Shown in pieces: positions 8,220 to 18,404 of a DNA stretch of 64,000 nt (position 1 is its first letter; each line of letters opens with the position of its first letter). Source of the DNA: Arthrobacter russicus (GTDB lineage Bacteria > Actinomycetota > Actinomycetes > Actinomycetales > Micrococcaceae); NCBI RefSeq assembly GCF_031454135.1, contig NZ_JAVDQF010000001.1:3658001-3722000 (forward strand), given 5' to 3'. The translations under genes were made by a program, and so were the position numbers. The notes under the pieces were generated by a model. It made no database searches and was not told where the DNA came from. It saw only the letters and a list, made by a program, of their open reading frames with translations.

Positions 8220-11069
8220 GTGAGTAAAGTGGACAGCTTCGGATCCAAAGGCGTACTGAATGTCGCCGGGACCGAATACGAGATTTTCCGTTTGAGCTCG
8301 GTCGAGGGATCGAACGACCTGCCGTACAGCTTGAAGATCTTGTTGGAAAACCTGTTGCGCACCGAAGACGGTGCCAACATCACCGCGGACCATGTCCGCG
8401 CTTTGGCCAACTGGGACCCAAACGCCCAGCCCGATACCGAAATCCAGTTCACCCCGGCCCGGGTGATCATGCAGGACTTCACCGGCGTGCCCTGCGTCGT
8501 GGACTTGGCGACCATGCGCGAGGCGGTCAAAGAACTCGGCGGCGACCCGACCCGGGTCAACCCGCTCGCCCCCGCCGAACTGGTGATCGACCACTCGGTG
8601 CAGATCGACGTGTTCGGCACCGCCAACGCCGTCGAACGCAATGTCGAAATCGAATACGAGCGCAATGGCGAGCGGTACCAGTTCCTGCGTTGGGGCCAGA
8701 CCGCGTTCGACGACTTCAAGGTCGTCCCGCCGGGCACCGGCATCGTGCACCAGGTCAACCTGGAGTACTTGGCCCGCACCGTGATGACCCGCGAGGTCGA
8801 CGGCGTGCTGCGCGCTTACCCGGATACCGTGGTCGGCACCGACTCGCACACCACCATGGTCAACGGTCTGGGCGTGCTCGGCTGGGGCGTCGGCGGCATC
8901 GAAGCCGAGGCGGCAATGCTCGGCCAGCCGGTCTCCATGCTGATTCCGCGCGTGGTCGGGTTCAAGCTCTCTGGCTCCATTCCGGCCGGCGCCACCGCGA
9001 CCGATGTGGTGTTGACCATCACCGAGCAACTCCGCAAGCACGGTGTGGTCGGCAAGTTCGTCGAATTCTTCGGCGAAGGCGTCGCCGAGGTGCCGTTGGC
9101 GAACCGCGCCACGATCGGCAATATGAGCCCGGAATTCGGCTCCACGGCTGCGATGTTCCCGATCGACCAGGTCACCATCGAGTACTTGAAGCTGACCGGA
9201 CGCTCGGACGAAAACGTCGCCCTGGTCGAGGCCTACGCCAAGGAACAGGGCTTGTGGCACGACCCTTCGAAAGAGCCGAAGTTCTCCGAGTACTTGGAGC
9301 TCGACCTTTCCACTGTGGTTCCTTCGATCTCCGGACCCAAGCGTCCGCAAGACCGGGTCCAGCTCACCGACGCCAAGGAGCAGTTCCGCAAGGATCTGCA
9401 CAACTATGTCGCGGTGGGCCATGAGGACATCGAAGACGGCAGCGTGGACGAATCGCTGGCCGAAAGCTTCCCGGCCTCGGACTCGCCGTCCTTCAACCAC
9501 GCGGACAACCACGCCACGGATTCCGAACGCAAGGTTCTGGTTTCGGCTGCGAACGGAGCCTTCGGCCGCAGCTCGAACCCGGCCAAGGTCAATATGGCGG
9601 ACGGCCGGGAATTCGAGCTGGACCACGGCGCGGTGACCATTGCCTCGATCACCTCCTGCACCAACACCTCCAACCCCTCGGTGATGCTGGCCGCCGCGGT
9701 GCTGGCCCGCAACGCGGTGGAGAAGGGCCTGGTTTCCAAGCCCTGGGTCAAGACCTCGGTGGCGCCCGGCTCCAAAGTGGTCACCGACTACTACGAGAAG
9801 TCCGGGTTGAACCCCTACCTCGAGAAGCTCGGCTTCTTCACCGTCGGTTACGGCTGCGCCACCTGCATCGGCAACTCCGGGCCGCTGGAAGAAGAGGTCT
9901 CCGCCGCGATCCAGGGCAACGACCTGGCCGTCACTGCGGTGCTTTCCGGCAACCGGAACTTCGAAGGCCGGATCAATCCGGACGTGAAGATGAACTATTT
10001 GGCCTCGCCGCCGCTGGTCATCGCGTACGCCCTGGCCGGGTCCATGGACTTCGATTTCGACGTCGACCCGCTGGGCCAGGACGAAGCCGGCAACGACGTC
10101 TTCCTGCGCGACATCTGGCCGAACCCGGTCGAAGTCCAACAGGTCATGGACGACTCGATCGACAAAGAGATGTTCGTCGACAGCTACGCTTCGGTCTTCG
10201 AAGGCGACCACCGCTGGAAGAGCCTGCCGACGCCGGAAGGCAATACCTTCGAGTGGGATGCGAATTCCACCTATGTGCAGAAGCCGCCGTACTTCGAAGG
10301 CATGACCATGGAATTGACCCCGGTCCAGGACATCACCGGTGCCCGGGTCTTGGCAACGCTCGGCGACTCGGTGACCACGGACCACATCTCGCCCGCCGGA
10401 TCGTTCAAATCGGACAGCCCGGCCGGAAAGTACTTGTTGGAAAAGGGCGTGGCCCGCAAGGACTTCAACTCCTACGGTTCCCGTCGTGGCAACCACGAAG
10501 TGATGATCCGCGGCACCTTCGCGAACATCCGCCTGCGCAACCAGTTGCTCGCCGCGGAGAACGACGGAGCCGGGGTCGAAGGCGGTTTCACCCGGGACTT
10601 CACTCAGGACGGCGCCCCGCAGACCACCATCTACGATGCCGCGCAGAACTACGCTGCCGCGGGCACCCCGCTGGTGGTCTTGGCCGGGAAGGAATACGGT
10701 TCCGGCTCCTCCCGCGACTGGGCGGCCAAGGGTACCGCCTTGCTGGGCGTCAAAGCCGTGATCACCGAAAGCTTCGAGCGGATCCACCGCTCTAACCTGA
10801 TCGGCATGGGCGTCGTCCCGCTGCAGTACCCGGAAGGCGAGAACGCCGCTACGCTCGGCCTGGACGGAACCGAGACTTTCTCGATCACCGGTCTGACCGA
10901 GCTCAACGAAGGCCGGACGCCGAAGACCCTCAAGGTCACCGCCACCAAGGCGGACGGCACCGAGAAGTCTTTCGATGCCGTGGTGCGGATCGATACGCCC
11001 GGCGAGGCGGACTACTACCGCAACGGCGGCATCTTGCAGTACGTGCTCCGGCAGATCGCGAACAGCTGA
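8220..11069 (+). CDS. acnA: Aconitate hydratase A
   Basis: A 949-residue AcnA/IRP-type aconitase that isomerises citrate to isocitrate in the TCA cycle. The three cluster ligands are present: Cys480 in SCTNTSNP, and Cys546 and Cys549 in [12 protein letters not shown]. Family signatures [33 protein letters not shown] and [15 protein letters not shown] are intact, and the C-terminal swivel domain is complete. The GTG start at 8220 is preceded by a strong GAGAGGAG site. An Asp/Glu/Ser-rich loop (about residues 400-435) is seen in actinobacterial enzymes. No acnR-type repressor gene follows; dxs is next after a strong terminator. Confidence 0.97.
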   Translation: MSKVDSFGSKGVLNVAGTEYEIFRLSSVEGSNDLPYSLKILLENLLRTEDGANITADHVRALANWDPNAQPDTEIQFTPARVIMQDFTGVPCVVDLATMREAVKELGGDPTRVNPLAPAELVIDHSVQIDVFGTANAVERNVEIEYERNGERYQFLRWGQTAFDDFKVVPPGTGIVHQVNLEYLARTVMTREVDGVLRAYPDTVVGTDSHTTMVNGLGVLGWGVGGIEAEAAMLGQPVSMLIPRVVGFKLSGSIPAGATATDVVLTITEQLRKHGVVGKFVEFFGEGVAEVPLANRATIGNMSPEFGSTAAMFPIDQVTIEYLKLTGRSDENVALVEAYAKEQGLWHDPSKEPKFSEYLELDLSTVVPSISGPKRPQDRVQLTDAKEQFRKDLHNYVAVGHEDIEDGSVDESLAESFPASDSPSFNHADNHATDSERKVLVSAANGAFGRSSNPAKVNMADGREFELDHGAVTIASITSCTNTSNPSVMLAAAVLARNAVEKGLVSKPWVKTSVAPGSKVVTDYYEKSGLNPYLEKLGFFTVGYGCATCIGNSGPLEEEVSAAIQGNDLAVTAVLSGNRNFEGRINPDVKMNYLASPPLVIAYALAGSMDFDFDVDPLGQDEAGNDVFLRDIWPNPVEVQQVMDDSIDKEMFVDSYASVFEGDHRWKSLPTPEGNTFEWDANSTYVQKPPYFEGMTMELTPVQDITGARVLATLGDSVTTDHISPAGSFKSDSPAGKYLLEKGVARKDFNSYGSRRGNHEVMIRGTFANIRLRNQLLAAENDGAGVEGGFTRDFTQDGAPQTTIYDAAQNYAAAGTPLVVLAGKEYGSGSSRDWAAKGTALLGVKAVITESFERIHRSNLIGMGVVPLQYPEGENAATLGLDGTETFSITGLTELNEGRTPKTLKVTATKADGTEKSFDAVVRIDTPGEADYYRNGGILQYVLRQIANS

Positions 11070-11101
11070 GCGTTGCTCGCGGCAAATAACCCCTGAATGG
11101 T

Positions 11102-11142
11102 CCGAAGGACGGCTGGCTCTCGCAGAGCGAGCCGTCCTTCGG
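11102..11142 (+). terminator. Hairpin terminator after acnA
   Basis: Nineteen-base arms at 11102-11120 and 11124-11142, with a single mismatch and a 3-base CGC loop, form a very stable stem 32 bp after the acnA stop. There is no U-run, as is common in high-GC actinobacteria. Confidence 0.8.
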
Positions 11143-11223
11143 TCGTTCGGCAGCGAAGCACAGATGGACACGAAGTAAACTATTAGCTGAGGCATAAAGC
11201 GCAGACACAGGAAATGGGGAACG

Positions 11224-13197
11224 ATGGGACTTCTGGAGACGATCCACCATCCGGCGGACCTTGCCCGGCTCAGCGACGGGCAGATGCTCCAGCTGGCTCA
11301 AGAGATCCGCGATTTCCTGATCAGCAACGTGGCGCAGACCGGCGGCCATCTCGGCCCCAATCTGGGTGTCGTCGAACTGACTTTGGCGGTGCACCGGATC
11401 TTCGACTCGCCGCGGGACTCGATTGTTTTCGACACCGGCCACCAGTCCTATGTGCACAAGCTGGTCACCGGACGGCAGGACTTCTCCACGCTGCGCCAGC
11501 AAGGTGGCCTTTCCGGCTACCCGGAACGCGCCGAATCGGTGCACGACATCGTGGAGAGTTCGCATGCCTCATCCTCATTGTCCTGGGCTGATGGGATTTC
11601 CCGGGCGCGCAAGCTCACCGGCGAAGGCGACCGTTATGTGGTCGCGGTGGTCGGCGACGGTGCATTGACCGGCGGCATGACCTGGGAAGCCTTGAACAAC
11701 ATCGCCGCGGACAAAGACCGCAGGGTAGTCATCGTGGTCAATGACAACGGGCGTTCCTACGCGCCTACCGTGGGCGGCCTTGCCGACCACCTGCGTTCCT
11801 TACGCCCGGCGATCGACTCGGTCCGGACGCACCGCGCCTATGAAAGCACCTTGGGCTGGGGCAAAGCCAAACTGCAGAACGGCGGCCCGTTGGGCCAGTT
11901 CATGTACAAGTCCTTGCATGCGGCCAAAAAGGGCGTCAAAGACTGGTGGGCACCGCAGGGCCTCTTCGAGGATCTGGGCATGAAGTACATCGGCCCGATC
12001 GACGGCCACGACCAGAAGTCCCTGGAATCCGCACTGCAGACCGCAAAGAACTTCGCCGGCCCGGTCATCGTGCACGCGATGACCGAAAAGGGACGCGGCT
12101 ATGCGCCGGCCCGGGCGAACGAAGAAGACCAATTCCACGCGGTGGGCGTGATCGATCCGGAAAGCGGCTTGCCTCTGGACTCTGCCAAGGGGCAGTCCTG
12201 GACGTCAGTGTTCGGCGACGAGATCGCCGCGATCGCGGATGAACGGCAGGACATCGTGGGGATCACCGGGGCGATGCTGATCCCGGTGGGCCTGCACAAA
12301 ATGGCCGCGCGGCACCCGGACCGGGTGATCGACGTCGGCATCGCGGAGCAGCATGCGCTCACCACTGCGGCCGGCATGGCCTATGGCGGGCTGCATCCGG
12401 TGGTCGCGTTGTACGCGACGTTCCTCAACCGGGCCTTCGACCAACTGCTGATGGACGTCGCGCTGCACAAGGCCGGCGTCACCGTGGTCCTGGACCGGGC
12501 TGGGGTCACCGGCCCGGACGGGCCCAGCCACCACGGCATGTGGGATCTGTCGATTCTGCAGGTCGTGCCGGGACTGCATCTGGCCGCGCCACGGGACGCC
12601 ACCCGGTTGCGCGAAGAACTGCGTGAAGCGGTGCAGATCGCCGATGCGCCGAGTGTGCTCCGCTACTCCAAAGGCACCGTCGGCGCCGAGGTGGAAGCCT
12701 TGGACCGGCTCGACGACGGAGTCGACGTGCTGAGCCGCCGACCGGCCGGTTCGACGGAAAACGACGTGCTGATCGTTTCGGTCGGTGCGATGAGCGAAAT
12801 GTCCTTGCAAGTGTCCAACTTGATCGGTGCGCAGGGGATTTCCTCCACCGTGGTCGATCCGCGCTGGGTGCTGCCGGTGCCGAAGTCGGTAGTCCGGCTG
12901 GCTGCAGAGCACCGCATCGTGATCGTGATCGAAGACGGGGTCCGGGCCGGCGGAGTCGGTTCCCGGATCCGGCAGGAAATGCGGGCGGCCGGGGTGGACA
13001 CCGCGCTGAACGAAGTGGGCCTGCCCGTGGAGTTCCTGGCCCATGGGACCAGGGGAGAAGTCTTGGAGCGGATCGGACTGACCGCGCAGAAAGTGGCGCA
13101 CGACGTCGTCGCGCAGGTTCTCGGTGCAAAGGTCCCGTTCGCGCGGCCGTTGCCGGGTCAGCAGATCACGCATACCGGACAGCTGCCCACCCTGTGA
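11224..13197 (+). CDS. dxs: 1-deoxy-D-xylulose-5-phosphate synthase
   Basis: A 657-residue cytosolic ThDP enzyme that condenses pyruvate and glyceraldehyde 3-phosphate, the first step of the MEP isoprenoid pathway. It has the Dxs-specific N-terminus ([30 protein letters not shown]), the ThDP motif [17 protein letters not shown], the transketolase-like pyrimidine domain with catalytic Glu in [16 protein letters not shown], and the C-terminal domain with [12 protein letters not shown]. The length is normal. ATG 11224 follows an AGGAAATGGGGA site. The stop overlaps the GTG of the DUF402 gene by four bases, so the two are translationally coupled. Confidence 0.97.
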   Translation: MGLLETIHHPADLARLSDGQMLQLAQEIRDFLISNVAQTGGHLGPNLGVVELTLAVHRIFDSPRDSIVFDTGHQSYVHKLVTGRQDFSTLRQQGGLSGYPERAESVHDIVESSHASSSLSWADGISRARKLTGEGDRYVVAVVGDGALTGGMTWEALNNIAADKDRRVVIVVNDNGRSYAPTVGGLADHLRSLRPAIDSVRTHRAYESTLGWGKAKLQNGGPLGQFMYKSLHAAKKGVKDWWAPQGLFEDLGMKYIGPIDGHDQKSLESALQTAKNFAGPVIVHAMTEKGRGYAPARANEEDQFHAVGVIDPESGLPLDSAKGQSWTSVFGDEIAAIADERQDIVGITGAMLIPVGLHKMAARHPDRVIDVGIAEQHALTTAAGMAYGGLHPVVALYATFLNRAFDQLLMDVALHKAGVTVVLDRAGVTGPDGPSHHGMWDLSILQVVPGLHLAAPRDATRLREELREAVQIADAPSVLRYSKGTVGAEVEALDRLDDGVDVLSRRPAGSTENDVLIVSVGAMSEMSLQVSNLIGAQGISSTVVDPRWVLPVPKSVVRLAAEHRIVIVIEDGVRAGGVGSRIRQEMRAAGVDTALNEVGLPVEFLAHGTRGEVLERIGLTAQKVAHDVVAQVLGAKVPFARPLPGQQITHTGQLPTL

Positions 13198-13841
13198 CCG
13201 CCTCAGCCAAGCGCGCCGGGCTCGGCACCGCGCCGGCACTGGGCGACTTGGTCGTCGCCCGAAACCGGAAGTGGGACGGCTGTTCGCACTGGACGGTGCC
13301 CGGCCGGTATCTGGGCAGCGATGACATCGGGCATTGGGTGCACCAGGCCACGGGCGCCTTCGTGGCGAAACCCGGTTCGGGCTTCCTGGCCGAGTCGCCG
13401 GCGGTGCTGCTGGTGCCGTTCACCGGCGAATGGGTGGCCACGTTCTACGATGAACGGCATCCTGACCACTGCAGCCTCTACGTGGACATCGTCACCGGAA
13501 TCGACTGGCATCAGCTGGACCGCGGGAACGGCTGGGAGATGACGCTGATCGACATGGATCTGGACGTGATCATCGCCGATGGCAGAACCTGGGTGGACGA
13601 CGAGGATGAATTCGCCGAGCATCAGGTGCGCTACGGCTACCCTGCAGAAGTCATCTCCCGGATGGAAGAAGCCTGCGCCGCGGTATACCGGGACGTGCTT
13701 GCCGGGGTGCCGCCATTCGACGGCCGCGATGCGGTTTGGCGCGGCAAGGCTCAAGGCTTGGGCTGGGATGCCCCGTTGCGCGAAACGTCGCTCGGCGAAG
13801 CGTCGCTGGCCGAAGTCTCGCGCGGTTCCGTGCCGGGCTGA
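13194..13841 (+). CDS. DUF402 domain protein
   Basis: A 215-residue cytosolic protein of the DUF402 (FomD/Ntdp-like) family. The region of about residues 85-180 holds the typical signature: [44 protein letters not shown]. Characterised relatives are metal-dependent nucleoside di/triphosphatases or hydrolases of nucleotidyl phosphonates; the acidic residues here (IDMDLDV, DDEDEF) would bind the metal. The exact substrate is unknown. It starts with GTG overlapping the dxs stop. The last 15 residues are made by a 15-bp tandem repeat and lie antisense to the end of the APC permease gene, giving a 91-bp tail-to-tail overlap. Confidence 0.75.
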   Translation: MTASAKRAGLGTAPALGDLVVARNRKWDGCSHWTVPGRYLGSDDIGHWVHQATGAFVAKPGSGFLAESPAVLLVPFTGEWVATFYDERHPDHCSLYVDIVTGIDWHQLDRGNGWEMTLIDMDLDVIIADGRTWVDDEDEFAEHQVRYGYPAEVISRMEEACAAVYRDVLAGVPPFDGRDAVWRGKAQGLGWDAPLRETSLGEASLAEVSRGSVPG

Positions 13842-15235
13842 TCGGGCAGAACTGCGGCGGCCCGTTTCGGGCGGCCGAGGAAAAGGAAGCCGAGCAGGAA
13901 GCTCAGCGGAGTGATCGCGACGAAGACCGCGTTGGTGCCGAAGTCCGCATTGGTGAAGGTCGCCAGGGTGAGGATCAGGGTCGTAGTCGTGGCGATCAGG
14001 CACAGGGCGGCGATCGCCGAGCAGATGATCACGGCCGGACGGGAATCGGAACTCCGGCGTTTGGCGAAGAAGACCACTGCGCCGATCGCGGTCAGCGCCT
14101 GCAAGCTGCTGATCCCGACCAGGCCGGGCGAGTTGATCCAGAGCATCAGCTGCAGGAACGGGTCTGCATCGGCCGCAGCGAAACTGAGCACGATGACCAA
14201 GGCCAGTGCGGATTGCAGCAGGCCAGCCACGTAGGGAGTCCGGAACGTCGGATGCACCTTGCCGAACAAGGGCGGCAGGATCGCGTCTTTGGCCAGGCTG
14301 TAGCAGTATCGGTTGTTGGCATTGTGGATCGCCAGCTGCGAGGCGAAGATGCTGATCACGATCAGAATGGACATTGCGGCCGAGGCCCAGGGGCCCAGGT
14401 AGATTTCCATCGCGCCGAAGAAGAGACCTTCCAATTCTTCGCCGGCAATGGCTTGCACTTCGGCAGCGCCGAAACCCTGCACGATCGACCAGGTGATGAA
14501 GGAATAGAACAGGGCCAGAAAGGCGATCGCGACCACGGTTGCGCGCGGTATCGTGCGGTTCGGGTTCCTGGCTTCCTCGCGGTACAGTGCGGTGGATTCG
14601 AAGCCCAGGAAGGCCGCGAACGCCACGGTCAGGATGACCGCCATCCCGGGGGCGAAAATCGCTTCGGGCGAGAAGGACTCGAGGCCGATGCCGTTGGCTC
14701 CGCCGCGGAACAAGATCGCTGCCGCGAGCAGGGCCAGGATCGCGGTCTCGGCGGCGAGCACCAGGGCCAGCACCCGCGCACCGGTGTTGATGCCGCGGAA
14801 GCCCAGGAACCAGACCACCGCGATGGTGGCCAGTACCGGCAGGATCCAAGGCACGTCCCAACCGAACAGATTCCGGAACATCAAACTCGCCTGGGCGCCG
14901 AGCAGGCCGTAGAGCCCGATCTGCAAGGCGTTGTAGGAGACCACCGCCACGATCGCGGCGCCGACTCCGGCCCGCCTGCCGAATGCCGCCGCGATGAAGC
15001 CGTAAAAGCCTCCGGTGGAACGGACGAAGGGCACCATGGCGATGAATCCGACCGCGAACAAGCCGAGCACCGCTCCGGCGACCAGGTAGACGACTGGTGT
15101 GCCGATGCCGCCGATGCTCAATGCCAGCGGTGCGACTCCGGCGAGAACCGAGAGCGGTGCGGCGGCGGCGATCACCATCAGGGCGACACCGGCTGTGCCG
15201 AGGACGTTCCCTTTGAGACGGGCTGAATCAGTCAT
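13751..15235 (-). CDS. APC-family amino acid permease
   Basis: A 494-residue permease with about 12 to 14 hydrophobic segments. The first segment has GVALMVIAAAAPLSVLAG, followed by STGGFYGFIAAAFGR, LGFESTALYREEARNP and NANNRYCYSLAKD, which are hallmarks of the APC amino acid/polyamine/organocation family. The substrate cannot be assigned. ATG 15235 is chosen because an AGGACG site precedes it and the first segment then follows after about 15 residues. It is transcribed alone, toward DUF402. Its Ser/Asp-rich C-terminus ([17 protein letters not shown]) is encoded by the complement of the DUF402 repeat. Confidence 0.8.
   Translation of the reverse strand: MTDSARLKGNVLGTAGVALMVIAAAAPLSVLAGVAPLALSIGGIGTPVVYLVAGAVLGLFAVGFIAMVPFVRSTGGFYGFIAAAFGRRAGVGAAIVAVVSYNALQIGLYGLLGAQASLMFRNLFGWDVPWILPVLATIAVVWFLGFRGINTGARVLALVLAAETAILALLAAAILFRGGANGIGLESFSPEAIFAPGMAVILTVAFAAFLGFESTALYREEARNPNRTIPRATVVAIAFLALFYSFITWSIVQGFGAAEVQAIAGEELEGLFFGAMEIYLGPWASAAMSILIVISIFASQLAIHNANNRYCYSLAKDAILPPLFGKVHPTFRTPYVAGLLQSALALVIVLSFAAADADPFLQLMLWINSPGLVGISSLQALTAIGAVVFFAKRRSSDSRPAVIICSAIAALCLIATTTTLILTLATFTNADFGTNAVFVAITPLSFLLGFLFLGRPKRAAAVLPDQPGTEPRETSASDASPSDVSRNGASQPKP
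13782..13826 (+). repeat. 15-bp tandem repeat shared by two convergent gene ends
   Basis: Three 15-bp units start at 13782, 13797 and 13812 (GAAACGTCGCTCGGC and variants). On the plus strand they encode [10 protein letters not shown] and EVSRG at the DUF402 C-terminus. On the minus strand they encode Ser/Asp-rich residues at the permease C-terminus. The unit is a multiple of three, so expansion lengthens both proteins without frameshift. Confidence 0.8.
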
Positions 15236-15356
15236 TCGTCCAGCGTCCTCGGTCAGCTGTCCAACGGGTAGCAAATTCTTGTGAGCAGAATCACATTCAT
15301 TTACTTTTCGCCGGACCTCCAGTTTCCACCCGATTGCCGACTAGTAGTCTGGAGCC

Positions 15357-16334
15357 ATGACTGATTACCGCCCGCTGGGCAATTCCGGACTCATCGTTTC
15401 CACCGTCGGACTGGGCTGCAACAATCTGGGCCGGCCCGGAACCGTGACCGAGAGCCAGGCCGGCACCGACGCCGTCGTGCACGCTGCGATCGACGCCGGA
15501 ATCACGCTTTTCGACGTCGCCGATGTCTACGGCAAAACGCCGGGGGTCAGCGAGGAGATGCTGGGCAAGGCCCTGAGCGGGCGGCGCGACGACGTAGTGG
15601 TCGCGACCAAGTTCGGTTTGGACGCCAAAGGGGTCAACGGAGCGGACTGGTCGGCCCGCGGATCCCGGCGCTATATCGTCAAGGCGGCAGAAGCATCTTT
15701 GCGCCGCTTGGGCACCGAGTGGATCGACCTGTACCAGTACCACAGCCCGGACGGGGTGACCCCGATCGAAGAGACCCTGGCCGCGTTGGACGATCTGGTC
15801 CGGGCTGGAAAGGTCCGCTACCTCGGGCACTCCAACCAGACCGGGTGGCAAATCGCCCAGGCCGCCTACGAGGCCCAGATCGGCGGTTATGCCCCGTTCA
15901 TCTCGGCCCAGAACCATTACAACCTTTTGGATCGCCGCGCGGAACTCGAAGTGCTGCCGGCCGCCCGGCAATTCGGCCTGGGCGTGCTGCCGTATTTCCC
16001 GCTGGCTAATGGTCTGCTCACCGGAAAATACCGGGCCGGCCAGGCTCCGGAGGGCAGTCGGCTCACGCATTCACGGACCAACCTGCTCACCGACGCGGAC
16101 TGGGGCCAATTGCAGGAATTCAGCGAATTCGCGAAGCAGCGCGGGGTGAGCGAGCTGGACCTCGCGTTCTCCTGGTTGGCCGCCCAACCCGGGGTCGGTA
16201 GTGTGATCGCGGGGGCGACCAAGCCCGAGCAGGTCCGGGCCAATGCGCAGGCCGCCTCGGTGCTACTGAGCGCCGCGGACCTGTCCGCGCTGGACTTGAT
16301 CTTCCCGAAGACGCCGAAGGTCGCGTTGTTCTGA
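15357..16334 (+). CDS. Aldo/keto reductase
   Basis: A 325-residue (beta/alpha)8 NAD(P)H-dependent oxidoreductase. Catalytic tetrad residues are visible: Asp and Tyr in FDVADVYG, Lys in VVATKFG and His in LYQYHSPD. The cofactor-binding C-terminal part has GVGSVIAGATKPEQVRANAQA. It is closest in style to the broad group of actinobacterial aldo/keto reductases acting on aldehydes or sugars; no substrate can be named. It is a single gene, divergent from the APC permease (121-bp gap) and ending at a strong bidirectional hairpin. Confidence 0.85.
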   Translation: MTDYRPLGNSGLIVSTVGLGCNNLGRPGTVTESQAGTDAVVHAAIDAGITLFDVADVYGKTPGVSEEMLGKALSGRRDDVVVATKFGLDAKGVNGADWSARGSRRYIVKAAEASLRRLGTEWIDLYQYHSPDGVTPIEETLAALDDLVRAGKVRYLGHSNQTGWQIAQAAYEAQIGGYAPFISAQNHYNLLDRRAELEVLPAARQFGLGVLPYFPLANGLLTGKYRAGQAPEGSRLTHSRTNLLTDADWGQLQEFSEFAKQRGVSELDLAFSWLAAQPGVGSVIAGATKPEQVRANAQAASVLLSAADLSALDLIFPKTPKVALF

Positions 16335-16345
16335 TTCCTGCGGCC

Positions 16346-16400
16346 GAGCGGCCAGCTCTGCAGGTTATCCGGCCCGGAGAACCTGCAGAACTGGCCGCTC
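16346..16400. repeat. 55-bp palindromic element (21-13-21), likely bidirectional terminator
   Basis: Arms of 21 bases at 16346-16366 and 16380-16400 pair with one mismatch around a 13-base loop. The outer end is GAGCG...CGCTC. It lies between the convergent aldo/keto reductase and ABC substrate-binding genes, 12 bp after the reductase stop. Its size and loop match the elements at 21810 and 54421, although the inner arm sequence differs. Confidence 0.75.
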
Positions 16401-16438
16401 GACGGGGAAGCCGGGCCGGTTCAACTCGTCAGGCTAGT

Positions 16439-17506
16439 TCAGCCGGCCGGGACCTTGTCCACGAATTGCGTGGTGTAGGTTTTGGACATGTCGATCGAGC
16501 CGCCCTTGCCTTTGAGGTCCGCGGCGTAGGTATCCAGGATCCGCAACACGTTTTTGGCTCCTTCCGGATCCATTTTTCCGTCTTGGTTGAAGATGCCCTT
16601 TGAATCGTTGACCGATTTTTCGTAGAGTTCCTTGCCTGCAGCGGCGTAATCCGCAGGCATTTTCGCAGCGATCGTCGCAGCGTCATTGGCATTGATGTAG
16701 CGCAGCGTCTTGACCAGGGCATTGGCGAGTTTCTGCACGGTCTCCGGGTTCTTCTGGACGTAGTCGCAGCTCATGTAGAGCGAGGACGCCGGGTAGAGCC
16801 CGCCGAGCGCGGCCTTGGTGCCGTCCGCGGTGCGCATTTCCACCAGTACTTTGCCTTCGCCGCTGCTTTCCAGCTGGGCGATCGTGGGGTCGGTGGTCAT
16901 CCCGGCATCGATGCTGCCCTGCTGCAACTGCGCGATGAACGTGGGTCCGGCGCCGACTTTGACCGGAGTGTAGTTCTGCACTCCGGCCTGGCCGGCCAGC
17001 GCCTGGGTCAGGAAGTCGGTGGACGAGCCGAAGGAGGTCATCCCGAGGTTTTTGCCTTCCAGGTCCTTCATGGATTGGTAAGCCGCCGCGTTCTTGGTGG
17101 AAATCACCTCCGCTTCGCCGGGGATGTTGGCGAATTGCACCACGGATTGGATGCACTGCCCTTTCGGCTGGACCATGATCGTGTGGTCGTAGAAACCGAC
17201 CGCGCCGTTGACCTGCCCGGCGAGCACCGCATTGGTCGAGTTCGCCCCGGACTGCTCCTCGAGCAGCGTGACGTTGAGCCCCTCGTCTTTGAAGTAGCCG
17301 AGCTGTTCGGTCAACTTGGCCGGCAGGTAGATCACCTTGTTCAAGCCGCCGACCATGATCGAGACTTCTGGGCTGTTGCCGTTCCCGCCGGCATTCCCGC
17401 CGCAGGCGGCGGTGCTGAACAAGACTGCTGCAGCGATCAGAGCGGCGCCGGCCAGTTTCAGCCGACGGCCGGTTCGTGCAGCACGGTAGAGTTTGCGGAT
17501 TTCCAT
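16439..17506 (-). CDS. ABC transporter substrate-binding lipoprotein (NitT/TauT type)
   Basis: A 355-residue lipoprotein. The signal peptide has a twin-Arg/Lys N-region, a hydrophobic core and a lipobox LFSTAAC with the lipidated Cys35. The mature part is a type 2 periplasmic binding fold of the SsuA/TauA/NMT1 group: VIYLPAKLTEQLGYFKDEGL, LEGKNLGMTSFGSSTDF, and GSIDAGMTTDPTIAQLESSG. Relatives bind sulfonates, nitrate, pyrimidine precursors or aromatic acids; the ligand here is unknown. It is last in an ATPase-permease-binding protein operon, with a TGATG overlap with the permease. The neighbouring CitA-type sensor suggests a carboxylate, which is inference only. Confidence 0.85.
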   Translation of the reverse strand: MEIRKLYRAARTGRRLKLAGAALIAAAVLFSTAACGGNAGGNGNSPEVSIMVGGLNKVIYLPAKLTEQLGYFKDEGLNVTLLEEQSGANSTNAVLAGQVNGAVGFYDHTIMVQPKGQCIQSVVQFANIPGEAEVISTKNAAAYQSMKDLEGKNLGMTSFGSSTDFLTQALAGQAGVQNYTPVKVGAGPTFIAQLQQGSIDAGMTTDPTIAQLESSGEGKVLVEMRTADGTKAALGGLYPASSLYMSCDYVQKNPETVQKLANALVKTLRYINANDAATIAAKMPADYAAAGKELYEKSVNDSKGIFNQDGKMDPEGAKNVLRILDTYAADLKGKGGSIDMSKTYTTQFVDKVPAG

Positions 17507-18387
17507 CAGAGTCCTTTCGTGTGGGAACCGGATTGCGACGGTTTCCATTTCAGAAGTTTGTTTTCCGCCACCGTGAGGATCCACTCGGCGAGCAGTGCGA
17601 TCACCGTGACGATGATCATGCCGGCGAAGATCCCGGCGGTGTCGAAGGAGCCTTGCGACTGGTTGATCAGCAGCCCCATGCCGCGCTTCGCGCCGGCGTA
17701 TTCGCCGACGATCGCGCCGATCAACGCGAAGCCGAAGGCGGTGTGCATGGAAGAAAGGATCCAGCTCGTGGCGCTCGGCAGCACGATCGAGGTGAGCACT
17801 TTGCGTTTGCTCGCGCCGAGGATCCTGGCGTTGTTGATCACGTTCTGGTCGACTTCCCGGGCGCCGGTGAAAGCGTTGAAGAAGATCACGAAGAAGACCA
17901 GCACGAAGACCGTGGCGACTTTGGAGTTGATTCCGCTGCCGAACCAGATGATGAACAAGGCGGCAAGCACGATCCGGGGGATCGCATTGGATGCTTTGAT
18001 GAACGGGGCCAGGACTTCGGCCAGGAACCGGTTCCGGCCCAAGAACACGCCGACGACGATGCCGGTAATGGTGCCGAGGATGAAGCCCAGCACCGCTGCG
18101 GAAACCGTGTAGCCGATGTTCTCCCAGATGCTGCCCACCGGGGTGCCGACGGTGAACCACTGGACCAGCCGTTCCCAGATCAAGGAGGGCCGGGAGATGA
18201 AAAATGTCCCGCTGAGCCCGACGATATTGGCCGTGATCTCCCAGCTGCCCAACCAGATCGCGACCAGGGCGGCGCGAAGCCCCCAGATCCGCAGCCTGGT
18301 GTTCCGGGCATTGGCCCGGACCCGGTTCATCAGGTCCTGTTCGGTTTCCTGAGCGAGCACCGGTGGGCGCGTGATGATGCTTGTCAT
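17506..18387 (-). CDS. ABC transporter permease (SsuC/TauC type)
   Basis: A 293-residue inner-membrane subunit with about six membrane helices. The EAA-type coupling loop is seen in ARILGASKRKVLTSIVLPSATSWILSSM, which contacts the ATPase. The N-terminal helix is at WGLRAALVAIWLGSWEI. ATG 18387 has a GGAGG site 8 bp upstream; an open frame continues further upstream but inside the ATPase gene. The 17-bp gap to the ATPase gene and the overlap with the binding-protein start show one operon. Likely forms a homodimeric channel for the NitT/TauT-type importer. Confidence 0.9.
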   Translation of the reverse strand: MTSIITRPPVLAQETEQDLMNRVRANARNTRLRIWGLRAALVAIWLGSWEITANIVGLSGTFFISRPSLIWERLVQWFTVGTPVGSIWENIGYTVSAAVLGFILGTITGIVVGVFLGRNRFLAEVLAPFIKASNAIPRIVLAALFIIWFGSGINSKVATVFVLVFFVIFFNAFTGAREVDQNVINNARILGASKRKVLTSIVLPSATSWILSSMHTAFGFALIGAIVGEYAGAKRGMGLLINQSQGSFDTAGIFAGMIIVTVIALLAEWILTVAENKLLKWKPSQSGSHTKGL

Positions 18388-18404
18388 GGTTTGATCCTCC
18401 GCGC

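Noticed and set aside
8163-11195. 1010-codon open frame antisense to acnA
   Set aside because: The acnA frame has all catalytic residues; the antisense product is low-complexity His/Asp/Gly/Val-rich with no motif.
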